Shown here in pieces: positions 51,777 through 59,000 of a stretch of DNA of 64,000 nucleotides. Source of the stretch: Hymenobacter siberiensis (GTDB taxonomy: Bacteria > Bacteroidota > Bacteroidia > Cytophagales > Hymenobacteraceae); contig NZ_JAHLZZ010000001.1 in NCBI RefSeq assembly GCF_018967845.1, forward strand, positions 1,798,001 to 1,862,000, read 5' to 3'. Within the stretch, counting starts at the first letter, position 1. Every line of letters starts with the position of its first letter. The notes under the pieces were generated by a model, which made no database searches, had not been told where the DNA came from, and was given only the letters and a program-made list of their open reading frames with translations. The position numbers and the translations under genes were made by a program.

Positions 51777-52115
51777 TTAGCGCTCGGCGCGGGGCCGTTC
51801 CTGGCCGTCGTGCTTCTGGCGGTAGATGGCGCGGCTGGCCTTGGCTTCATCCTTGCGGATGTCCTGGCGCTCGTCGCGGGTTACCACGCCGTCGGCGCGG
51901 GCGGCGCGCTTGTCCTGCCGGATATCGGCTTCGCGGCTTTTGAGGCGGGCAGCTTCGGTGCGGGTCAGCTCGCCGGTGGCCACGCCCTGGCGGATGCGGG
52001 CGCTTTCGTTGCGCTGGCGGGCATTGATGCCGGGCATAACGACCTGCGCTGCGGAAGTGTAGGAAACGGCCAGAAAACCAACAGCGGCCAAGAGCGAAAA
52101 CAAGGACTTTTTCAT
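51777..52115 (-). CDS. Secreted charged-helix protein
   Basis: The protein has 112 residues from ATG 52115. The signal peptide is KKSLFSLLAAVGFLAVSYTS (ending SAAQ). The mature chain is highly charged and helical, with alternating units ARIRQGVATGELTRTEAARL, READIRQDKRAARADGVVTR and RQDIRKDEAKASRAIYRQKH. The 'GELT..EA' and 'DG.VT..E' spacing resembles EF-hand-like or YcaK-type small periplasmic helical repeats, but a match to a named family is not certain. The function is unknown; it may be a stress-related periplasmic protein. Confidence 0.78.
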   Translation of the reverse strand: MKKSLFSLLAAVGFLAVSYTSAAQVVMPGINARQRNESARIRQGVATGELTRTEAARLKSREADIRQDKRAARADGVVTRDERQDIRKDEAKASRAIYRQKHDGQERPRAER

Positions 52116-52314
52116 GGGAATAAAAAACAGTGATAGGGGAAAAGATGCGGGTTGGAGGCCCGGCGGCCGGGAAGGTTTAATGCGTGCCGTAAGGGAGAAA
52201 ACGAGGTTGGCAGGAGGCGTAAAAAAATAGCTGCATTGGTATCCAACCACGCGGCCCGAAACCCCGTAAGAGGCGAATTATCACACCATTCAGCTTATTC
52301 TCACTCCCAATCTC

Positions 52315-52770
52315 ATGAAACGCATTCTCGGATTCCTCGTTTCCCTCAGCTTGCTTGGTAGTTCGGTGGCCCATGCCCAAACTGCTACGCCGGCCGGCAC
52401 CCAGATGAGCACTAGTTCGTCGAAAATGACGACGACCAAAACCATGCAGGCCCCCGCCACCAGGACCACGGTAAAATCATCGACGATGAGCAACCCGGCG
52501 GGCATGACCAAGTCGAGCACCACGACCAGGGGCGCGGCTGTGACCAGCAAATCGAGCACGATGACCACGCCCTCGGGCATGACCAAATCGTCGACGGCCA
52601 CCAGCAGCACCAAAATGAAAGCCGATGGCACGCCCGATATGCATTACTCGGAGAACAAATCGACCAAAACCACCAAGATGCGCACCGGCCCGATGAAGGC
52701 CGACGGCACGCCCGATATGCGCTACCATGCCAACAAAATGACGGTGAAAAAGACCTCAACTAAAATGTAA
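52315..52770 (+). CDS. Thr/Ser/Lys/Met-rich repetitive secreted protein
   Basis: The protein has 151 residues. It has a signal peptide (about 1-21, ending VAHAQ), then low-complexity sequence with repeated units: SSTMSNPAGMTKSSTT, then SSTMTTPSGMTKSSTA, and later KADGTPDMHYSENK and KADGTPDMRYHANK. No domain is recognised. It is basic and probably disordered. It could be a surface or periplasmic filler or a metal-binding protein because of its Met/His/Asp content, but there is no direct evidence. Its own terminator was split by the IS at 52815. Confidence 0.7.
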   Translation: MKRILGFLVSLSLLGSSVAHAQTATPAGTQMSTSSSKMTTTKTMQAPATRTTVKSSTMSNPAGMTKSSTTTRGAAVTSKSSTMTTPSGMTKSSTATSSTKMKADGTPDMHYSENKSTKTTKMRTGPMKADGTPDMRYHANKMTVKKTSTKM

Positions 52771-52797
52771 GGCCCAGCTGTTTGCTATTTTAAAAGG

Positions 52798-52814
52798 CCC
52801 TTGCTTCTCGTAAG
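52798..52814. repeat. 17-bp direct repeat, left flank of the IS50-like element
   Basis: CCCTTGCTTCTCGTAAG occurs here and again at 54411-54427, directly outside the right end of the insertion sequence. It looks like a target duplication, although longer than the 9 bp usual for IS50 relatives. Confidence 0.6.
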
Positions 52815-54410
52815 CCTTGTCCTTACCCAAAACTTTTGAAGAGCGCCGGCCGAGAGGCCGGCGCTCTTTTTGTAGGCGGTTGGTAGCTTGCGGGCATGAG
52901 CATTTCAACTGGTTTTGGCAACGCGCAGCAGTGGGCGCACACGCATTTTGAGGGGGTGTCGCTCGGCGACGTGCGTCGCAGCCGGCGGGTATGTACGCTG
53001 GCGGCGGGCTGGGCGCGCGCGCCCGGCGCCAGTATTCCGCGCCTGAGCCAGGGGCAGGCCTACGCCGGTAAGGCCGCCTACCAGCTACTGGGCCACGCCC
53101 AGGCCACCCCCGATGTTTTGCAAATCCATCACCGTCAAGTGGTTGCACAGCAGCTGCAGGCCCCCGGCACGTACCTGCTGGTCGAGGACACCACGGAGCT
53201 GAGCTGGCCCGAAGCGGCCGAGCGCCGGGCGGGCCTCGGGCCGGTCGGGCCAGGCAAGGCCACGAGCCAGGGCGTTCTGCTGCACTCGCTGGTGGCCGCC
53301 GCCTGGCCGGCGCAGGACCCGAACCCGACGGCCAAACGGCCCGCCTTGCCGCTGCTGGGCCTGCTCGACCAGCAGTATCACGTGCGCCAGCCCGTGCCCG
53401 AAGCCGAAAAAGCGCACCCGAACGGCGGCTCGCGCCCCCGCCAGGGCCGCGTGCGCGAATCGGCCCTGTGGGCCCAGAGCCTGCGGGCGGTCGGCAGTCC
53501 GCCGCCAGGGGCCCGCTGGGTGGTGGTGGCCGACCGCGGGGCCGACATTTACGAGCACCTACAGCAGTGCCAGGCCCAGGGGCTGGGCTTCGTGGTGCGG
53601 GCCGCCCAAAACCGGGCCCTGGTGGCCGGGGCGGCCAAAACGCCGGCCGGCCGCCTCTTCGCCTCGGCGCGGGCCCAGCCCAGGGCCGGCACGTTCGTGC
53701 TGGCCCTGCGCGGGCGGCCCCGCCAGCCGGCCCGCGAGGTGGTGTTGCAGGTCAGTTTCACCCTGGCCCTGGCCCTGCGGGCCCCGCAGCGGCCGGGCGG
53801 GGCCACCGGCAAGGGCGAACCAGTGCCCGTCGGCCTGGTGCGGGTCTGGGAAGAACGGGGCCCGGACGCCGCAGGGCCCGGCCTGGAGTGGCTGCTGCTC
53901 AGCGACCAGCCCGTCACCGACTTCGCCCAGGCCCTGACCTGCGCCCGCCAGTACGCGAGCCGCTGGCTGATTGAGGACTTCCACAAGGCTCTAAAAACGG
54001 GGCTGGGGGCCGAAAAGCTGCAACTGCAAACCGCCCACCGGCTCTTCGCCGCCGTGGCCCTGCTCAGCGTGGTGGCGCTGGCGCTGGTGGACCTGCGCGA
54101 GAAAAGTCGGCTGGAACCGGATGCCCCCGCCGAATCCGCCGGCTTGACGACCAATGAGTTGCGGGTGCTGCGCCACCAGCGCCGGCGCCCGCTGACCACG
54201 GTGCGCGAGGTCTACCTGGCCCTGGCCGCACTCGGCGGCCACCTGGGCCGCACAGGCGACGGGTCGCCCGGCTGGCAAACCCTCTGGCTCGGCCGCCGGA
54301 GCCTGCGCCTGCTCGTGGAGGGGGTCAACATGGCCGCCCAACTACTAGACGAATGACAGACAAAAAAAGCGCCGACCTATCGGCCGGCGCTTTTTGAGTT
54401 TTGGGTAAGG
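52815..54410 (+). mobile_element. IS50-like (IS4 superfamily) insertion sequence
   Basis: Inverted ends CCTTACCCAAAACTTTTGAA (52821-) and, on the other strand from 54410, CCTTACCCAAAACTCAAAAA continue into GC-rich hairpins (GAGCGCCGGCCGAGAGGCCG near 52840 and GCGCCGACCTATCGGCCGGC near 54369) followed by T-runs. Each end thus carries a terminator. Six bases (CCTTGT) lie between the left direct repeat and the left end. One intact transposase gene is inside. Confidence 0.85.
52896..54356 (+). CDS. IS50-like transposase (Tn5 type)
   Basis: The protein has 486 residues, intact. The N-terminal Tn5-like DNA-binding region (AQQWAHTHFEGVSLGDVRRS) is followed by the DDE core: YLLVEDTTELSWP (first Asp), VVVADRGADIYEH (second Asp) and YASRWLIEDFHKALKTGLG, which fits Y-(2)-R-(3)-E-(6)-K. 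The C-terminal part (LRVLRHQRRRPLTTVREVYL) is the family's DNA-binding and dimerisation tail. TAGCTTGCG 6 bp before the ATG resembles the local -7 element. Codon use is very GC-rich. All catalytic residues are present, so it may be active. Confidence 0.93.
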   Translation: MSISTGFGNAQQWAHTHFEGVSLGDVRRSRRVCTLAAGWARAPGASIPRLSQGQAYAGKAAYQLLGHAQATPDVLQIHHRQVVAQQLQAPGTYLLVEDTTELSWPEAAERRAGLGPVGPGKATSQGVLLHSLVAAAWPAQDPNPTAKRPALPLLGLLDQQYHVRQPVPEAEKAHPNGGSRPRQGRVRESALWAQSLRAVGSPPPGARWVVVADRGADIYEHLQQCQAQGLGFVVRAAQNRALVAGAAKTPAGRLFASARAQPRAGTFVLALRGRPRQPAREVVLQVSFTLALALRAPQRPGGATGKGEPVPVGLVRVWEERGPDAAGPGLEWLLLSDQPVTDFAQALTCARQYASRWLIEDFHKALKTGLGAEKLQLQTAHRLFAAVALLSVVALALVDLREKSRLEPDAPAESAGLTTNELRVLRHQRRRPLTTVREVYLALAALGGHLGRTGDGSPGWQTLWLGRRSLRLLVEGVNMAAQLLDE

Positions 54411-54443
54411 CCCTTGCTTCTCGTAAGCAAGGGCCTTTTTGGT
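54411..54443 (+). terminator. Split terminator / right flank direct repeat
   Basis: GGCCCTTGCTT and AAGCAAGGGCC form a stem followed by TTTTT. The first half is the 17-bp direct repeat at 54411-54427. It is the original terminator of the gene at 52315, now separated from it by the transposon. Confidence 0.75.
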
Positions 54444-54535
54444 TTTTAGCCCCAGCTAAAGCCCGCTTGTGGCTGCCGCCCATGCCGGCTGCCGGCTACC
54501 TAACTTGCGGCCCCATTCCAACTCAACTCCCGCCC

Positions 54536-55825
54536 ATGCGCTACGCTCCCCTTGCCCCCGAGCTTTTTATTGAAAACCGCCGCCGTTTCCGTGAGCTGCT
54601 GCCGCCGGCTTCGCTGGCCATTTTCCAGAGCAACGATGTGATGCCGACCAACGCCGACGGTACCATGGCATTTCGCCAGAGCAACGACCTGTTCTACCTC
54701 TCCGGCGTAGACCAGGAGGAAAGCATCCTTGTTATTTTCCCCGATGCGCGCCTGCCTCAGCACCGCGAAATCCTGTTTTTGAAGGAAACTTCCGAGCACA
54801 TTCTTATCTGGGAAGGCTATAAGCTGACCAAGGACGAGGCCCGCCAGAACTCCGGCATCCCCACCATTATGTGGCTGGAGAGCTTCAAGTCGGTGCTGCC
54901 CGCGATTATGAACGAGGCCGAAAACGTGTATCTAGCCTCCAACGAGCACATTCGGGCCGTGGTTGAAGTGGAAACGCGCGATGCCCGCTTCATTAAGAGC
55001 CTGCAGGCGCAGTACCCGCTGCACACCTACCGCCGGGCGGCGCGCTTGCTGCACCAGCTGCGTGCCATCAAGAGCCCCGAGGAAATCCGGGTAATGCGTG
55101 AGGCTTGCGACATTACGGGCAAGGCGTTTCGGCGCTTGCTGGGCTTCGTAAAGCCGGGCGTGTGGGAGTTTGAGATTGAGGCCGAAATCGTGCACGAGTT
55201 TATGCGCAACCGCAGCCGGGGGCCGGCCTACGGCAGTATTGTGGCCAGCGGCAAAAATGCCACCGTGCTGCACTACACCACCAACGACAACCAGTGCCAG
55301 GACGGCGAGGTGATTCTGCTCGACTTCGGGGCTGAATACGCCAACTACGCCGCCGACCTTTCGCGCTCAATTCCGGTCAATGGCAAGTTCAGCCCGCGCC
55401 AGCGCCAGGTGTACGATGCCGTGCTGAACGTGATGGATTTCGCCAAAACGCGCCTCGTACCCGGCACCGAAATCGAAGAATACCACCGCCAGGTAGGCGA
55501 AGCCATGGAGCAGCAGCTCATCAAGCTCGACCTGCTGAATGCCGCCGACGTGAAAAACCAGGACCCCGCTGCGCCGCTCTACAAGAAGTACTTCATGCAC
55601 GGCACCAGCCACTACCTCGGCCTCGATGTCCACGACGTGGGCTATAAGTACCGCACCTTCGAAGCCGGCATGGTGTACACCTGCGAGCCCGGTATCTACA
55701 TTCCCGAGGAAGGCCTGGGTATCCGCCTGGAAAATGATATCCTGCTCACTGCCAATGGCAATGAAGATTTGATGGCCAATATTCCGATTCAGGCCGATGA
55801 GATTGAGGCCTTGATGAGAAAATAA
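54536..55825 (+). CDS. Xaa-Pro aminopeptidase (M24, aminopeptidase P family)
   Basis: The protein has 429 residues from ATG 54536; the earlier in-frame codons come from the transposon flank. An aminopeptidase P N-domain (about 1-130, RFRELLPPASLAIFQSNDVM) precedes the pita-bread domain. The five metal ligands are visible: ILLDFGAEYANYAADLSRS (two Asp), HGTSHYLGLDVHD (His), VYTCEPGIYIPEE (Glu) and IRLENDILLT (Glu). It removes an N-terminal residue from peptides with Pro second, using two Mn ions, in the cytosol. Its stop codon touches the nested palindrome. The call is firm. Confidence 0.94.
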   Translation: MRYAPLAPELFIENRRRFRELLPPASLAIFQSNDVMPTNADGTMAFRQSNDLFYLSGVDQEESILVIFPDARLPQHREILFLKETSEHILIWEGYKLTKDEARQNSGIPTIMWLESFKSVLPAIMNEAENVYLASNEHIRAVVEVETRDARFIKSLQAQYPLHTYRRAARLLHQLRAIKSPEEIRVMREACDITGKAFRRLLGFVKPGVWEFEIEAEIVHEFMRNRSRGPAYGSIVASGKNATVLHYTTNDNQCQDGEVILLDFGAEYANYAADLSRSIPVNGKFSPRQRQVYDAVLNVMDFAKTRLVPGTEIEEYHRQVGEAMEQQLIKLDLLNAADVKNQDPAAPLYKKYFMHGTSHYLGLDVHDVGYKYRTFEAGMVYTCEPGIYIPEEGLGIRLENDILLTANGNEDLMANIPIQADEIEALMRK

Positions 55826-56029
55826 TGTGAAGAATTGAAAAATGTGGGAAATGTGAGAATAGGGTAAGCTAGTTGTACAGCGCCCAAGAATATTGGAGTT
55901 GTTTAGAAAGTCACAAAAGGTCCCCGAACGGTCATGCAGAGCGCAGCGAAGCATGACCGTTCGGGGACTTTCTAAACAACTCCATTTTCACATTCCCCAC
56001 ATTCCCCACATTTTTCAATTCTTCACATT
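55824..56029. repeat. Nested inverted repeat between two convergent genes
   Basis: The outer arms AATGTGAAGAATTGAAAAAT... (55824-55860) and their complement (55984-56029) run from stop codon to stop codon. The loop contains a complete second palindrome (55897-55981) of another family. Confidence 0.9.
55897..55981. repeat. Palindromic element, TGTTTAGAAAGTC type, inside another repeat
   Basis: AGTTGTTTAGAAAGTC and GACTTTCTAAACAACT are the outer arms; TCCCCGAACGGTCATGC and GCATGACCGTTCGGGGA the inner. Compare 42271-42349, where the same segments occur with the spacer ACAAAAGG on the other side. Confidence 0.9.
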
Positions 56030-56583
56030 CATTTACCGGTGGCCTGCACAATCTGCGGCAGGTATTTGCTCAGGGCTGCTACCTGGGCACTGGTGAAATT
56101 GCCCTGTACCGACACTAGCACGAACGAATCGGCTACGTCGGGCAGGGTGCCGAGGGCGGCAAACTCCGAAATGCTGTTGCCCGCGCCGCGCGTAGACACG
56201 GCGTAGTTGCTGCCGCCGAAGCCGGCGGTGGTGAGGGCGTCATACTTGTTACTTTGCAGAATGCCCGATGCTTCGCTACGCAGTCCCTGGCTGGCCAGCT
56301 CCTTGGCCGAAGTGGTGATGGGCGCAAAGCTAATAACCTTGGCCGAGCGAATGCCGGTGATGGCGTTGGTGAGGTCGGAGCCGCCGAGGAACTTGGCGGC
56401 TTTCACCAGGGCCAGGCGCTGGAGCAGGTCGGCCGACCATTCGGTGGTTTTGAAGCCTTCGCGGCCGTTGTATTTCGAGAAAAACGAAGAAACGGTGCGC
56501 GAAGGACTGCCGGGGCCACCGGCGCGGCAACCCGACAGCAGTAAGAACAGGATGAGGACCGGGAAGCGGAGTTTAGTAATCAT
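56029..56583 (-). CDS. DUF4252/DUF4197-like small lipoprotein
   Basis: The protein has 184 residues. The lipobox LLLSGC (Cys 19) is clear. The mature chain reads SSFFSKYNGREGFKTTEWSA, KAAKFLGGSDLTNAITGIRS, AKVISFAPITTSAKELASQG and FVLVSVQGNFTSAQVAALSK. This fits the DUF4252 pattern of Bacteroidota lipoproteins of unknown function, judged by eye; DUF4197 is an alternative. It converges with the aminopeptidase gene. The minus strand reads TACCTTTG only 4 bp before its ATG (56588-56595), so its mRNA is probably leaderless. Confidence 0.75.
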   Translation of the reverse strand: MITKLRFPVLILFLLLSGCRAGGPGSPSRTVSSFFSKYNGREGFKTTEWSADLLQRLALVKAAKFLGGSDLTNAITGIRSAKVISFAPITTSAKELASQGLRSEASGILQSNKYDALTTAGFGGSNYAVSTRGAGNSISEFAALGTLPDVADSFVLVSVQGNFTSAQVAALSKYLPQIVQATGK

Positions 56584-56587
56584 GCGG

Positions 56588-56595
56588 CAAAGGTA
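56588..56595 (-). promoter_or_regulatory. -7 promoter element implying a leaderless mRNA
   Basis: TACCTTTG on the minus strand ends 4 bp before the ATG at 56583. The same octamer drives tRNA-Arg and lies before the M16 gene. Confidence 0.5.
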
Positions 56596-56626
56596 GGGGA
56601 GGCGATTGGGCTACAAGTGCAGGCAT

Positions 56627-56732
56627 TTGTCATCCTGAGCGGAGCGAAGGACCTTATCACGTTGGCAGGGGTTTGAAATTACTGCAAACTGTTCTTATGT
56701 GATAAGGTCCTTCGCTCCGTTCAGGATGACAA
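56627..56732. repeat. Interspersed inverted repeat, TCATCCTGAGC family
   Basis: TTGTCATCCTGAGCGGAGCG (56627-) is complemented over about 35 bp with few mismatches, ending at 56732. It lies between two minus-strand genes in tandem. Confidence 0.9.
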
Positions 56733-56742
56733 ACGATTTTTC

Positions 56743-58338
56743 CTAAAACACCACCGAATTCAGGAAAAAAACGTCGCGGTCTTTGCCACGCTCCACGCGC
56801 ACGTGCTGGTAGCCCGTGGCCACGAAGCGGCTGCCGAACCAGGGCAGCAGGTCGGCCTGATAGGTATCGGTGGCGTGTTCGGCTCCGTTGTCGTTGGGGC
56901 CGGCCCCGAGTTGGACGGGCACCTGCTGGTCGTTGGGCGACGACTCGGCCCCGTTCACCAGCTTATAGCGTAGCTTTTCCTCGTCGAGGTAGGCCAGCAC
57001 CAGGCGGCCATCGGGCAGGATTTGCAGGCGCACGGCTTCTTCGAGCTCGGAGCGGCGCAGGTTTTCTACCACAAAAGTATTGTCCCAGAGCAGGTTGCCG
57101 GCACGGTCGAACCCGCATACCAGGGCGTGCGTGGTTTCGTAGCCATCGAATATCCGGGAGCTGCCGTAGGGCGAGCCATACTGGTTGCCGATGCCGCTAT
57201 TGAGCGGGCCGGTGTAGCTGCCGTAGCTGTTGTAGCGGTAGTGCGGGTAGTACACTTCGGCCACCAGCACGTAGCTGCCGTCGGGCTGGGGCCGCAGCTC
57301 GTGCAGTAGCAGCCGGTAGTGCCAGCGCAGGGGTGGCACCGCGCGGGCAATGCGCCGCTCGGTGCGCAGCCGCAACCGGGCCTGGCGGCTGGGCTTGAGG
57401 TAGTCGAAGAAATGCTTGAGGTGCAGGAAGTCGTAGAACCGCAGCGGGGGCTTGATGCCGGTGTTGGCCCCTAGGCGCAGGTCGGTGGCAAACAGGCCCT
57501 GCGCATAAGTGGGGTCACGGAGCGAGTAGGTGCCCATGAGCAGGCGGGCCGTGGTGTCCTGCAGCGGCGTGAGCTGGGCCGTGATGAGGCTGCGCTCGCT
57601 CTCGGCCTGCACAAATTCGGAGCTCACGAGCTGGCCCTTATCGGTGAGCTGCTTGAGGAGCAGGCGGCTTTTGCGGCCGTTGGTCTGGCTCAGCACGTAC
57701 TCGGCGCGGCGGGTGGCGGCATCGGCCACGAAGGTGAGCTGCGTAGGCAGCGGCTCGTACACGGAGGGCAGGTACTGCATCTGGCCGGTGGCCACGTCCA
57801 GCAGCAGCGCCGTGACGTGGAGCTGGTCGTTCAGCAGTACCGTGGCAAACAGGCGGCCATCGAGCGCCTTCAGCTCCACCACCTCGCGGCTGAGCTTGGT
57901 ATCGAAGGTTTGGGTACGGGTCTGGCTCACCGGGCCATTGAAGGCGGCCACCAGCAGCCGGCCGGCGGTGCTGTGCGACGTGAACAGCGCGTACACCGTG
58001 GTGCCCTCGGCGCACATACGAACAAAATCAAACTCCTCGTCCACTTCCAGCGGCAGCTCCTGCCGCAGGTGCAGGTCGCGGTCGTACTGCTGAAACGAGA
58101 ACTTAGTTTTGTTCGACAGTGGCCGGTCGCGGCCTATCAGTACCACCACGGTGCTGTCCGGGGCCAGGGGCTGCACGTGCACCTCGCTTTCGTGGCGCTC
58201 CAGCAGGAGCTCGGTGCGGGCCGGCTGGTGGGGCGCGTTGGCGGGGGGCGGCAGCGGAAGCTTGTGCTGAGCGCGCACCGGTGCCAGGTCGGCCAGCGTG
58301 GCCAACGAAATCAACAGCAAAAGGTAGCGAAGTTTCAT
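56743..58338 (-). CDS. Secreted protein of unknown function
   Basis: The protein has 531 residues. It has a signal peptide (about 1-24, ending PVRAQ), then a Pro-rich stretch (KLPLPPPANAPHQPARTELL) and a long region rich in alternating beta-strand patterns (VVVLIGRDRPLSNKTKFSFQ, LYSLRDPTYAQGLFATDLRL-like, SYVLVAEVYYPHYRYNSYGS). A beta-propeller or similar fold is plausible but no family is recognised. A Tyr/Ser/Gly-rich loop lies at about 365-395. There is no T9SS sorting domain. It is likely periplasmic or outer-membrane associated. The function is unknown. Confidence 0.78.
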   Translation of the reverse strand: MKLRYLLLLISLATLADLAPVRAQHKLPLPPPANAPHQPARTELLLERHESEVHVQPLAPDSTVVVLIGRDRPLSNKTKFSFQQYDRDLHLRQELPLEVDEEFDFVRMCAEGTTVYALFTSHSTAGRLLVAAFNGPVSQTRTQTFDTKLSREVVELKALDGRLFATVLLNDQLHVTALLLDVATGQMQYLPSVYEPLPTQLTFVADAATRRAEYVLSQTNGRKSRLLLKQLTDKGQLVSSEFVQAESERSLITAQLTPLQDTTARLLMGTYSLRDPTYAQGLFATDLRLGANTGIKPPLRFYDFLHLKHFFDYLKPSRQARLRLRTERRIARAVPPLRWHYRLLLHELRPQPDGSYVLVAEVYYPHYRYNSYGSYTGPLNSGIGNQYGSPYGSSRIFDGYETTHALVCGFDRAGNLLWDNTFVVENLRRSELEEAVRLQILPDGRLVLAYLDEEKLRYKLVNGAESSPNDQQVPVQLGAGPNDNGAEHATDTYQADLLPWFGSRFVATGYQHVRVERGKDRDVFFLNSVVF

Positions 58339-58441
58339 GCCCGTACGCCGTAAAAAGCAACCGTGAATACTTGTTTCTAACGCGCAGCTACTGCTTTAAA
58401 GTTACAACTGTATTCTGCGTTTTATCTGGCCGCTCAACCGG

Positions 58442-58852
58442 CTATTCGGCCCCCATCTCCAGGATGGCATCAAACTCCTCGGGCCGCACCGGTAGCACTG
58501 ATAACCGCGACTGCCGGATGAGCGCCAGCTCGCCCAGCCGCGCATCGGCCTTGAGCTGGGCCAGGCCCACGGGGCGCGAAATGGGCTGCACCGGCCGCAG
58601 CGGCACGGCCACCCAGGGCGAGCCGGCCTCGGCCGTGGCATCGGGGTGGGCCAGGGCGGCTACTTCGGCCAGGCCCACAATGGCCTTTTCGCTCACGCTG
58701 TGGTAGAAGAGCACGAGGTCGCCGGGCTGCATCAGGTTCAGGTTGTTGCGGGCCTGGTAGTTGCGCACGCCGGTCCAGGCGGTGCCGTCTTCCTGCACGA
58801 AGGTGGCCCAGGAGTAAGCTTCGGGTTCTGATTTAACGAGCCAGTGTTTCAA
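58442..58852 (-). CDS. EVE-domain protein
   Basis: The protein has 136 residues if started at TTG 58852, where the conserved N-terminus begins (KHWLVKSEPEAYSW). The frame is open further upstream, but that part is the translated GTAAATGG repeat. Motifs: WTGVRNYQARNNLNLMQPGD, VLFYHSVSEKAIVGLAEVA and RPVGLAQLKADARLGELAL. EVE/thymocyte-protein relatives (PUA-like fold) bind modified bases, including modified cytosine or RNA; several serve in modification-dependent restriction. Here it is a single domain. An unusual TTG start is needed. Confidence 0.88.
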   Translation of the reverse strand: MKHWLVKSEPEAYSWATFVQEDGTAWTGVRNYQARNNLNLMQPGDLVLFYHSVSEKAIVGLAEVAALAHPDATAEAGSPWVAVPLRPVQPISRPVGLAQLKADARLGELALIRQSRLSVLPVRPEEFDAILEMGAE

Positions 58853-58854
58853 GC

Positions 58855-58896
58855 GGTAAATGGGTAAATGGGTGAGTGAGTAAATGAGTAAAGTAG
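58855..58896. repeat. Tandem GTAAATGG/GTGAGTGA tract
   Basis: About 42 bp of iterated GTAAATGGGTAAATGGGTGA and GTGAGTAAATGAGTAAAG lie immediately upstream of the EVE start codon. Confidence 0.6.
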
Positions 58897-59000
58897 GGCA
58901 ATGGCGCGACACGCAAACGGCCGGCACTGGCATTGATGCCGGCCGGCCGTTGGTTTACACACCACAAAGAAAATAAAGCCGGGCGCAAATGCCCCGGTTT

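Noticed and set aside
56743..58338. T9SS cargo assignment for the 531-residue secreted protein
   Set aside because: There is no FPNP-type C-terminal sorting domain; the C-terminus is DRDVFFLNSVVF.
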